58,212 nt of DNA, from NCBI GenBank assembly GCA_028817405.1, contig JAPPPS010000015.1, forward strand, positions 1 to 58,212, in the 5' to 3' direction. The position numbers were made by a program, and so were the translations under genes. How positions within the stretch are numbered: position 1 is the first letter of the stretch; the number at the start of each line of letters is the position of its first letter. Below, piece after piece: positions 16,658 to 23,744 of this stretch. The DNA comes from Gammaproteobacteria bacterium (GTDB taxonomy: Bacteria > Pseudomonadota > Gammaproteobacteria > Arenicellales > Poriferihabitantaceae). The notes beneath the pieces are model-generated. The model was not told the DNA's origin. It did no database searches and saw only the letters and a program-made list of their open reading frames with translations.

Positions 16658-16670
16658 GCCCGCCTCCGCG

Positions 16671-17063
16671 TCAGTCGCCGAACGCCATCAAGCGGTCGGC
16701 GCGAATGCCGGCTTCGATGAGTTGTCCTAAGCCGGAGATGCGGAATCCCGGCGCGATGTTGTCGGCGTCTTTGGCGTGGCGTTTTTTCTCGGCCGCGTCG
16801 ACGATGCCGCGCCGCTGCGCCGCGGCCACGCACACCACCAAGTCGATGTCGTGTTCGGCCGCCAACTTCGACCAGCGGTTGACGACATCGCGCTCATCCT
16901 GCGGCGGCGACGCCAACCGCGTGCCGTTATGTACGCCGTCGTGGTAGAAAAACACGCGGTAAATTGCATGCCCGCCCTCCAGCGCCGCGCGCGCAAAATG
17001 ATACGCGCTGTCGCTGGCTTGGTGGGTATACGGCCCCTCGTTGACGACGATGGCGAATTTCAT
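16671..17063 (-). CDS. dsrE: DsrE, sulfurtransferase subunit with active Cys78
   Basis: A 130-residue DsrE/TusD-family protein. The active-site cysteine falls exactly at residue 78 (DLVVCVAAAQRRG), the number known from Allochromatium vinosum DsrE. It receives sulfane sulfur from upstream carriers and hands it to DsrC. Its ATG overlaps the stop of the EamA gene by four bases, so translation is coupled to a transporter, which is unusual. Confidence 0.95.
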   Translation of the reverse strand: MKFAIVVNEGPYTHQASDSAYHFARAALEGGHAIYRVFFYHDGVHNGTRLASPPQDERDVVNRWSKLAAEHDIDLVVCVAAAQRRGIVDAAEKKRHAKDADNIAPGFRISGLGQLIEAGIRADRLMAFGD

Positions 17064-18007
17064 TTTCGCGCCACCGGTTCGCCGCGCGCCGCGCGCACTT
17101 TTGCATGGGTCTCGAATGAACCCGTCTTGGCGATGTAAATTCCCAACAACACCGTGGCGGTGCCGGCGATTTCCACCATCGACAAACGCTCGAAGAAGAG
17201 TAGGTAAGCGTAAAACGCGGCGATGACCGGCTGCATGAGAACCGCCACCGAAGCGAAGTTAATCGGCAAGCGGCCGAAACTGACCGCGATAAGACCTTGT
17301 CCGCCGATTTGCGAAAACACCGCCAGGCAAACGAGAATCAAAACGCCGTGCAATGTGCCCGGAAACAGCGGCGATTCATAGACGACCATGACCGCAAACA
17401 AAATGACGAGAGATGAAAACCCGCCCCAGAACAAAATATCGCCGGCGTTGTAGCGCGCGCGCAACCGCCCGACCGTGATGAGGTACAAACCGTAGAACAA
17501 CGCGGTGGCGATGGCCAGGAAGTCGCCTAAGAAATTGTCCGGCGACGGGTCGATTTTGCCCGCCATCAGCAGCCATACGCCGGCCACGGCCACCACCAAT
17601 CCGAGCGTGAAAACGCCCGATGGACGGTCGCCAAACAGCAGCCATGTCATCGGCACCACCACGAACGGCACCAGGTTGGCCAGAAGGTTGGCGTTGGCGA
17701 CCGTGGTATGGAAAAACGAGATGTGCCACAAAATTAAATCGACCGCGAGGAACGCGCCGGAAGCGATAAGCAAACCGAAGTCGCCGCGCGGCACATTCCA
17801 CAACCCCTTGCGCGGGCGCGGCGCGGCCGAACACCGCGCCCACAACAACGCCAGCGGCATCGCCAGCAGGATGCGGTAAAACGCGGTGGTCACCGGCCCG
17901 AGTTCACTGAGTTTGACAAAGATGCCGCCGGACGCCAAACACATCACGCCGAGCAGCAGCACCAAGAGATATTTGTTCATCGCGCGCGATGCCAATGCGC
18001 CGCTCAC
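17060..18007 (-). CDS. EamA/DMT-family transporter inserted in dsr operon
   Basis: A 315-residue integral membrane protein with about ten transmembrane segments in two EamA repeats (GGIFVKLSELGPVTTAFYRI, then SVAVLMQPVIAAFYAYLLFFE). EamA proteins usually export small metabolites such as amino acids or cysteine-pathway compounds; the substrate is not known here. Both ends overlap dsr genes by four bases (ATGA with dsrB at 18004-18007 and with dsrE at 17060-17063), so it is made in register with the Dsr enzymes. Export of a sulfur product or uptake of an organic sulfur carrier would fit the context but is inferred. No low-complexity insert. M1 or the second Met (residue 10) could be the start. 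Confidence 0.88.
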   Translation of the reverse strand: MSGALASRAMNKYLLVLLLGVMCLASGGIFVKLSELGPVTTAFYRILLAMPLALLWARCSAAPRPRKGLWNVPRGDFGLLIASGAFLAVDLILWHISFFHTTVANANLLANLVPFVVVPMTWLLFGDRPSGVFTLGLVVAVAGVWLLMAGKIDPSPDNFLGDFLAIATALFYGLYLITVGRLRARYNAGDILFWGGFSSLVILFAVMVVYESPLFPGTLHGVLILVCLAVFSQIGGQGLIAVSFGRLPINFASVAVLMQPVIAAFYAYLLFFERLSMVEIAGTATVLLGIYIAKTGSFETHAKVRAARGEPVARK

Positions 18008-19104
18008 ATGCGAATGTAAGTCGAAGCGTTGAGGCTCTTGCGCGAGCCGCGCCAGTGGTCGATGTGGTATTTGGTGAACGGCAGGCCGGTGAGTTCGAAG
18101 AACCGCGGCCAGCCGATGCGCTCAATCCAGTCGTTGATGCGCTCCCAGTCGCGGGCGTCGTTTTTGTACGCGTTGAGGATGGTTTTGACGATGGCGGTGG
18201 CTTCCGGCCAACGCGGCGGGTTGTTGGGGATGCCGCCGGCGACCAACTTTTGGAAACTCGGTTTGCTGCGCGCGTTGGAGTGGTTGCCGCCGACCCAAAT
18301 CGCCAACTTGGTGTGTTCCGGGTCGTTGATTTGCATCGGCGGACACGGCGGATAACACGCGCCGCAGCAGATGCACTTTTTCTCATCGACTTCCAAACTC
18401 GGCTTGCCGTTGACCAGCGCCGGGCGAATCGCGGCCACCGGGCAACGCGCCACCACCGACGGCCGCTCGCAGACATTGGCGACCAAGTCGTGGTTGATTT
18501 TCGGCGGCTTGGTGTGCTGCACATTGATGGCGATGTCGCCTTGCCCGCCGCAGTTGATTTGGCAGCACGAGGTGGTGATATGCACGCGGTTGGGCATGTT
18601 GCAGTTTCTAAACTCGTCGATGAGTTCGTCCATCATCGCCTTGACCACGCCGGAGGCGTCGGTGCCGGGGATGTCGCAGTGCAGCCAGCCTTGGGTGTGC
18701 GAGATGAACGCCACCGAGTTGGCGGTGCCGCCGACCACGAAGCCGGCCGCCTCCAATGCGCCAATCAACGGTTCGACCTTGGCCTCGGCGTCGACCATGT
18801 ATTCGATGTTGCTGCGAATGGTGAATCGCACATGGCCGTCGGCGAATTCGTCGCCGATGTCGCATAACTTGCGCAGCGTGAACACATCGAGAATGCGCTG
18901 CGTGCCGGCTTTGACGGTCCAGACGCCTTCGCCGCTTTCGGCCTCGTGATACAACACCCCGGGCCGCGGATGCGAATGCCATTTCCACTGCCCGAAGTTG
19001 CGCAGCACCACCGGGTGCATATACTGCATGCCGTCCGGACAGCCGGACTCGATGGGCCGGCGCATTTCCGACAGCGGTTTGGGTTTTGCGGTTGCTTGAT
19101 TCAT
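18004..19104 (-). CDS. dsrB: DsrB, (reverse) dissimilatory sulfite reductase beta subunit
   Basis: A 366-residue protein with the DsrB siroheme/cluster motif HITTSCCQINCGGQGD (about residue 180) and a ferredoxin insert KKCICCGACYPPCPPMQI (about 245). With DsrA it forms the siroheme enzyme that oxidises sulfur on DsrC to sulfite. It is separated from dsrA by two genes, although DsrA and DsrB are almost always encoded side by side. The gap to the upstream nfeD-like gene is 28 bases, and the stop overlaps the EamA gene. Confidence 0.96.
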   Translation of the reverse strand: MNQATAKPKPLSEMRRPIESGCPDGMQYMHPVVLRNFGQWKWHSHPRPGVLYHEAESGEGVWTVKAGTQRILDVFTLRKLCDIGDEFADGHVRFTIRSNIEYMVDAEAKVEPLIGALEAAGFVVGGTANSVAFISHTQGWLHCDIPGTDASGVVKAMMDELIDEFRNCNMPNRVHITTSCCQINCGGQGDIAINVQHTKPPKINHDLVANVCERPSVVARCPVAAIRPALVNGKPSLEVDEKKCICCGACYPPCPPMQINDPEHTKLAIWVGGNHSNARSKPSFQKLVAGGIPNNPPRWPEATAIVKTILNAYKNDARDWERINDWIERIGWPRFFELTGLPFTKYHIDHWRGSRKSLNASTYIRM

Positions 19105-19132
19105 TGAACTGTTGGTTTGTTAGTGACGGTGA

Positions 19133-19585
19133 TTAAGTGGATTCCACCGGCTCGACCTGAAAAGTCGCGCCGGTGATGCCGGTGATTTTGACCCGCGCGC
19201 CGGCCGCCGCGTCCGCGCCTTGCGCGCGCCACACCGTGTCTTCCACGCGCACTTTGCCGGCGCCGCCGTCGATGGCGTCTTCAACCGTCACCACGCGGCC
19301 GATGTAGTGCGCGCCGCGCGCGCTCAATGCGGCTTGCTCGGCGGTGCGGTGTTTTTGCAAGTAGCGGCGCGACAACAATATCGCCGCCAGCGCCAGCGCC
19401 GCAAACAGCGTGAATTGAATCGCAGGCGACAAATCGGGCGCGAAATAAACCATCACGCCGACCACGCCGGCCGACACGCCGAGCCACAACAGGAAGGTGC
19501 CGGGCAGCACGACTTCTAACATCACTAACAGTACGCCGGCGACCCACCAGGTCCAGTGCGAGAGCGGAAACAGCGCGTCCATCAT
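19133..19585 (-). CDS. NfeD-like membrane protein
   Basis: A 150-residue NfeD/YbbK-type protein: three to four hydrophobic segments in the first 75 residues, with VMLEVVLPGTFLLWLG near the start, and a C-terminal OB-fold-like part (IGRVVTVEDAIDGGAGKVRV). NfeD proteins pair with SPFH proteins, here encoded just upstream with a four-base overlap. They are thought to shape membrane microdomains or guide proteolysis. Lying between dsrA and dsrB, it might organise the membrane-bound DsrMKJOP parts, but that is speculative. Confidence 0.9.
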   Translation of the reverse strand: MMDALFPLSHWTWWVAGVLLVMLEVVLPGTFLLWLGVSAGVVGVMVYFAPDLSPAIQFTLFAALALAAILLSRRYLQKHRTAEQAALSARGAHYIGRVVTVEDAIDGGAGKVRVEDTVWRAQGADAAAGARVKITGITGATFQVEPVEST

Positions 19586-20619
19586 GTCGCCTCGCCCGGT
19601 TCGCGTTCGCCCGGTTCGCGTTTGGCGAAGATATTCTTGGACAACTCGCCGATGCCGGCCAGCGAGCCCAAGATGCCGCTGGTCTCCATCGGCAGCAGCA
19701 CCAACTTCTCGTTGTCCGCGGTGCCGATGGCGTGCAGCGCTTCGACATATTTTTGCGCGACAAAATAGTTAATCGCGTTGGCGTCGCCTTGCTTGATGGC
19801 GTCCGACACCAGGGTGGTGGCGCGCGCCTCGGCCTCGGCCAATCGCTCGCGCGCTTCGGCGTCGCGAAACGCCGCTTCCTTGCGCCCCTCGGCCTCCAAA
19901 ATCACCGCTTGCTTCTCGCCCTCGGCGCGCAGGATTTCCGACTGCCGCTGGCCTTCGGCCTCCAAGATGTCGGCGCGCTTTTGGCGCTCGGCTTTCATCT
20001 GCCGGCTCATGGCTTCGACCAAATCCTTGGGCGGTTCCAAGTCGCGGATTTCGATGCGCGTTACTTTCACGCCCCAGGCGTCGGTCGCGGCGTCCACCAC
20101 GCCGAGCAGTTTGGTGTTGATGTCGTCGCGGTTGGAAAGAATCTCGTCGAGGTTCATCGCGCCGAGCACGGTACGAATGTTGGTCAGACACAAGTTGCGC
20201 ATGGCGTTGTGCAATCGGCTGACTTGGTAACTGGCTTGCGCCGCGTCCAGCACTTGGTAGAACACCACGCCGTCCGCGACCACCACCGCGTTGTCGCGCG
20301 AGATGACGCTTTGCTGGTCGATGTCGAGCACTTGCTCCATCATGTTGACGCGGTGGGTTACGCGGTCGATGAACGGCACGATGAAGTTGAGGCCGGGGGT
20401 CAGCGACTTGGTGAAACGCCCGAACCGCTCGACCGTGTACTGGCTGTCCTGCGGCACCGTCTTGACGCCGGAGAACACCAGCAGCACCGCCAGCACAACT
20501 AACAGCAGCACGAGCAGGTTGGCGCCGGATGCTAGGCCGATGATGTCGGCGATTTGCGCGCCGGCCTGCGCGCTCCACAGCATGGCGGCCGCGGCCAGGG
20601 TTTTGGCGAAGTGGTTCAT
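19582..20619 (-). CDS. SPFH/stomatin-family membrane protein (QmcA-like)
   Basis: A 345-residue SPFH-domain protein. A first hydrophobic segment near the N-terminus (MNHFAKTLAAAAMLWSAQAG) looks like a signal or anchor, a second covers NLLVLLLVVLAVLLVFSG, and the stomatin core follows (VPQDSQYTVERFGRFTKSL), then a Glu/Ala/Arg coiled coil (about 225-290). These proteins form ring assemblies at the membrane. I start at ATG 20619; a GTG at 20664 overlapping the dsrA stop (GTGA) would add 15 residues and would couple it to dsrA. It sits between dsrA and dsrB in the same direction with its usual partner NfeD. Confidence 0.9.
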   Translation of the reverse strand: MNHFAKTLAAAAMLWSAQAGAQIADIIGLASGANLLVLLLVVLAVLLVFSGVKTVPQDSQYTVERFGRFTKSLTPGLNFIVPFIDRVTHRVNMMEQVLDIDQQSVISRDNAVVVADGVVFYQVLDAAQASYQVSRLHNAMRNLCLTNIRTVLGAMNLDEILSNRDDINTKLLGVVDAATDAWGVKVTRIEIRDLEPPKDLVEAMSRQMKAERQKRADILEAEGQRQSEILRAEGEKQAVILEAEGRKEAAFRDAEARERLAEAEARATTLVSDAIKQGDANAINYFVAQKYVEALHAIGTADNEKLVLLPMETSGILGSLAGIGELSKNIFAKREPGEREPGEAT

Positions 20620-20660
20620 GGAAATTCCGATGCGTTGCGGGTTGAGGGTGCGAGGAAATC

Positions 20661-22028
20661 TCACGGTGATTCGGTGACGGTGACGGCGATATGCGCCGGC
20701 GCATCCGCGGATTTGGTTTTGCTTGCGTCGGCCGCGGCCGCATCACCGTCGCGTTGCGCATCGTCCGCGTCTTTCGCTTGCCGCTTGGCTTGGCGTTTGC
20801 GCGCAAACCATTTCGCCGCTTCCTCGTCCCAGCCGTCCATGCGCACATAACTACTCTCGCGCGGATGCGCGACCATGTTCGGGTCGACATCCACGCCGAT
20901 GCCTTCGAGGAAGTTAACCAGCCCGATGCGCTCTATCATCTCGCCGCATCTTTCATGTTCGAGACCGTTCTCGGCCCAGAAGTCGATGACTTCCTCGGCC
21001 AGTTCGACGATGCGCTCATAATCCTCGGAGGTGTCGAGTTTCATAAACGGCACCACCACGGTGCCCATCAAGTCGCCGACTTTCAGCGTGCGCTTGCCGC
21101 CGATAAGCACCGTCACGCCTTTGTCGTCGCCCGGCGACAGCGCTTTGGGGATGACATTCAAACAGTGCATGCACTTGACGCAGTTGCGGTTGTCGATTTC
21201 CAGTTGGTCATCGTCGGTGAGCGTGATGCAGTTGGTCGGGCAACGCGTGATGATGTTGTCGATGACATGGCGGCGGCCCTTGGCGCTGAGATACTCGGCG
21301 AACGCATCGTGGTCGATTTTAATGTCGTCGCGCCAACTGCCGATGACCGCGAAGTCGGCGCGCTCGATGGAGTTGGTGCAGTCGTTGGGGCAGCCGGAGA
21401 TTTTGAACTTGAACTTATACGGCAGCGCCGGGCGGTGAATGTCGTCGGTGAAGTTGTTGACCAGTTCACGGTGCAGACGGTGTTCGTTGGTGCACGATTG
21501 CTCGCACCTTGCCGAGCCGACGCACGACATGCCGGTGCGCACGCACGGGCCGGCGCCGCCCAAGTCAAAACCGTATTCGTTGATTTCGTCGAAGAAATGC
21601 TGGGTGTTTTCGGTCGATGCGCCGATGAACATGATGTTGCCGGTCTGGCCGTGGAAGGTCACCAAACCGGAGCCCCACTTCTCCCAACTGTCGGCCAAGC
21701 GGCGCAGGATGTCGGTGGAGTAGAAGTTGCCGGCCGGCGGCTGCACGCGCAGGGTGTGGAATTCTTTCGAGTCGGGGAACTCGCCGCCGACTTCCGAGAA
21801 CCGCGGAATGATGCCGCCGCCGTAGCCGAACACGCTGACCGTGCCGCCTTTCCAGTAGCCCTTGCGGGTCTCGTACGAATGCTCCAACTGGCCCAGCAGG
21901 TCGTTGGCCATGCCGCCCACGCGGGCGTCGCCGTGCGCGTCGCGCAGGCGTTTGATGCCGGAGACGAAACTCGGCCACGGGCCGTCTTCGAGTTCGTCCA
22001 ACATCGGAGTCGAGTGCTGTTTTGTCAT
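20661..22028 (-). CDS. dsrA: DsrA, (reverse) dissimilatory sulfite reductase alpha subunit
   Basis: A 455-residue protein. The siroheme-[4Fe-4S] ligand motifs are CVGSARC (about residue 169) and GCPNDC (about 208), and a ferredoxin domain follows (CPTNCITL, then CVKCMHC). The C-terminal 50 residues are an added Lys/Ala/Asp-rich tail without family match. First gene of the operon; the ATG at 22028 lies behind a weak Shine-Dalgarno and a plausible promoter. Together with DsrB it catalyses the six-electron conversion between sulfide-level sulfur and sulfite. Confidence 0.97.
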   Translation of the reverse strand: MTKQHSTPMLDELEDGPWPSFVSGIKRLRDAHGDARVGGMANDLLGQLEHSYETRKGYWKGGTVSVFGYGGGIIPRFSEVGGEFPDSKEFHTLRVQPPAGNFYSTDILRRLADSWEKWGSGLVTFHGQTGNIMFIGASTENTQHFFDEINEYGFDLGGAGPCVRTGMSCVGSARCEQSCTNEHRLHRELVNNFTDDIHRPALPYKFKFKISGCPNDCTNSIERADFAVIGSWRDDIKIDHDAFAEYLSAKGRRHVIDNIITRCPTNCITLTDDDQLEIDNRNCVKCMHCLNVIPKALSPGDDKGVTVLIGGKRTLKVGDLMGTVVVPFMKLDTSEDYERIVELAEEVIDFWAENGLEHERCGEMIERIGLVNFLEGIGVDVDPNMVAHPRESSYVRMDGWDEEAAKWFARKRQAKRQAKDADDAQRDGDAAAADASKTKSADAPAHIAVTVTESP

Positions 22029-22062
22029 CGTGCCGCCGTTGGGGTTTGTGAATGCCGGCGGA

Positions 22063-22090
22063 ATTGTAACGGTTTTGCGCGGCGCGTTAA
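22063..22090 (-). promoter_or_regulatory. dsrA: Possible sigma70-type promoter of the dsr operon
   Basis: Reading the minus strand, TTAACG (22090-22085) and TACAAT (22068-22063) are separated by 16 bases, 35 bases before the dsrA ATG. The -10 box is good, the -35 box moderate (four of six). It is the only such pair seen in the 177-base divergent gap. Confidence 0.45.
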
Positions 22091-22205
22091 TGCTCCAAAA
22101 GACATAGTTCCCGCGGCGCGACTATCCCTTTCGGCATATCCGCCGGCGCGCGCGACTTGTGGCATGGTGCGCGAGTTTTCATGGCGTGACTTCAAGGTGA
22201 CTACG

Positions 22206-22439
22206 ATGAGCAAAGCGAGCGACAAGCAGTCGAGCGGCAAACAGTCGACCGACAAACGCAAACTGATTGCGGAGATGATTGCGATGCAAAAACGTCTCAT
22301 CGCCCGCGGCGCGAATGCGTCCGGCGACGGTGATGACGGTGACGGTGACCAAACGCCGAGCGAACACCGCAGCGCGTTCGCAGAGATGGCCACCCGCGTG
22401 GTCGACCTGGCGCATAAAGAACGCGGGACTTCGAGATAA
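22206..22439 (+). CDS. Small hypothetical protein divergent from dsrA
   Basis: A 77-residue acidic-basic soluble protein: a helical segment KLIAEMIAMQKRLIARG, a short Gly-Asp repeat (about residues 39-47) and a C-terminal helix AEMATRVVDLAHKERGTS. I do not recognise a named family, although the pattern of an N-terminal MQK helix and a VVDLAH helix looks like a conserved small protein rather than chance. It is divergent from dsrA and could share its promoter region. The in-frame repeat is the same type as in nearby conserved genes, which supports it being coding. Confidence 0.55.
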   Translation: MSKASDKQSSGKQSTDKRKLIAEMIAMQKRLIARGANASGDGDDGDGDQTPSEHRSAFAEMATRVVDLAHKERGTSR

Positions 22440-22458
22440 ACGGCGGCGTGACTCGACG

Positions 22459-22506
22459 GCGCGGCGATGCGACAGCGCGGCGATGCAATAGCGCGGCGAT
22501 GCAATA
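22459..22506. repeat. Three tandem 16-bp repeats
   Basis: The unit GCGCGGCGATGCAATA occurs at 22475-22490 and 22491-22506, and a version ending GACA at 22459-22474. A degenerate fourth unit follows. It begins about 20 bases past the small gene and precedes the palindromic element at 22558. In the 350-base gap 22440-22790 I see only these repeats and that element. Confidence 0.75.
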
Positions 22507-22557
22507 GCGCGATAGTGTGACGGTGCGAAGGCGTGATGGCGCGACGGTGCGAGGGGG

Positions 22558-22704
22558 CCGTCATTCCGTGCGGTAGAGGAATAAGGAAGCGTAGCGCCAC
22601 TATTTCTCACCGATACGGAATCCAGAGTCTTTAATTACCTTGGCGAGTAAGCAACAAAAAGCAAAGACTCTGGATTCCCGCTTAAAAACCTGCGGGAATG
22701 ACGG
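22558..22704. repeat. MITE-like palindromic element, copy A
   Basis: A 147-base element bounded by CCGTCATTCC and GGAATGACGG. Inside are an 11-base inverted repeat CCAGAGTCTTT (22622-22632) / AAAGACTCTGG (22663-22673) around GCGAGTAAGCAACAAAAAGC, and a small hairpin CCCGC/GCGGG. A near-identical element lies at 26129-26298. No coding capacity was seen, so it would need an enzyme in trans if mobile. Confidence 0.75.
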
Positions 22705-22790
22705 CGCTTCGCGCCGTGCTTAAACCGGCGTGACACCGCTACGCGCCGGTAACCGTGACTCGCGACTTACGCATCTCATCGCTCCCATCC

Positions 22791-23420
22791 ATGACCAACC
22801 TCCGAATCAGAACCACCTGGAAAAACCAACGCCGCGCGGTGTCCACCGAGGAACATGCGGTGGCCGCGGCCGCGGCCGCGTGGCGGATTGCGTTGAACGC
22901 GGCGCGCAACTTGCATGCGCAGGAATTCGACTACGCCAACGACGCGCAGCGCCTTGAAGTCATGCGCGAGTATTTGCACTTCCTCATTTATTTCGCCGAC
23001 CGTCGCGCGCAAGAATCGGTCGCGTTCGATGAAACCCGGCGCGCGCAATTCACCGCCCACCTGGCGCGCGCCTGCGCCCGCCACTACGACGAGAACGCGC
23101 GCGACATCATGGCCGCGGCCGTGGCCGAGCCCGGCGAATCGGCCGTGCCGGCCGGGCAATTCGTCGCGCAACTGAACCGCCGCTTAAACGCCTACGCCAA
23201 CACCAAGTTCGTCGACGGCGCGCCCGGCTACGCGGCCCTGCGCAAGTTGGCGTTGCGGGTGCGCGAGACGCTCGGCGACAGCCAGACCAACAAGTGGGCG
23301 TTGGAGCAGGTGTTGGACATCGACGGCCCCGAAGCGGCGCGGGTGTTCGGCGATGCGCTGCGGAAGTTGGAACTGGCGGCGGCGGGCGGTGATTCGGCGG
23401 ACGCTGAGTCGACCGATTAA
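22791..23420 (+). CDS. Conserved-looking alpha-helical hypothetical protein
   Basis: A 209-residue soluble, helix-rich protein without a signal peptide or membrane segment. Recognisable stretches are REYLHFLIYFADRRAQES (about residue 60), HLARACARHYDENARDI (about 93) and NKWALEQVLDIDGPEAARVF (about 168). I do not recognise a characterised family. I start at the ATG at 22791, since the 12 extra residues upstream look non-coding. It follows a palindromic element and converges with the next small gene, three bases apart. Some sulfur oxidisers may carry a similar protein, but that is from memory and unchecked. Confidence 0.75.
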   Translation: MTNLRIRTTWKNQRRAVSTEEHAVAAAAAAWRIALNAARNLHAQEFDYANDAQRLEVMREYLHFLIYFADRRAQESVAFDETRRAQFTAHLARACARHYDENARDIMAAAVAEPGESAVPAGQFVAQLNRRLNAYANTKFVDGAPGYAALRKLALRVRETLGDSQTNKWALEQVLDIDGPEAARVFGDALRKLELAAAGGDSADAESTD

Positions 23421-23423
23421 AGT

Positions 23424-23744
23424 TCAATCGTTGGATTTTTCGCCGGATTTTTTCGCCGCCGCGGTGTTTTTGTTCGCTTTTGCCGGGTTCCGTTTGCCGG
23501 CGTCCGCGGCACCGGCCCCAGCCCCGGTTTTCCCCGCCTTCCCCGCCTTCCCCGTTTTCCAATCGCCCGCGTTATCCGCATGCCGCGCCGCGCCGTCGGC
23601 GTAGCCGGCCTCGTAGCCGGCGGTCAGGCGCTGCTGCTCGCGCTTCGGGCTGCCTTGATAGCCGCTCGCCCAGCCGATGATGTAGTCGCGCGCCACGCCC
23701 TGTTTTTCCAGCGCCGCGAGGGTGTCGTGGTATGGATTGCTCAT
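23424..23744 (-). CDS. Small protein with YIIGWASGY motif and Lys-Ala-Gly tail
   Basis: A 106-residue protein. Residues 1-50 (NPYHDTLAALEKQGVARDY and YIIGWASGYQGSPKREQQR, then AGYEAGYADG) form a compact conserved-looking unit that resembles small proteobacterial hypothetical proteins. The remaining 55 residues are Lys/Ala/Gly-rich repeats (WKTGKAGKAGKTG), another in-frame low-complexity addition. Its start overlaps the stop of ggt by four bases, so it is expressed with it. Function unknown. Confidence 0.7.
   Translation of the reverse strand: MSNPYHDTLAALEKQGVARDYIIGWASGYQGSPKREQQRLTAGYEAGYADGAARHADNAGDWKTGKAGKAGKTGAGAGAADAGKRNPAKANKNTAAAKKSGEKSND

Noticed and set aside
6678-22028. Reductive (sulfate-reducer) dsr system
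   Set aside because: Presence of dsrEFH and dsrL, and no dsrD-like gene, indicate the oxidative direction.
20691-22439. 582-codon open frame on the plus strand opposite dsrA
   Set aside because: Its first 500 codons are the antisense of dsrA and have no family features; only the last 77 codons (from 22206) are kept as a small gene.
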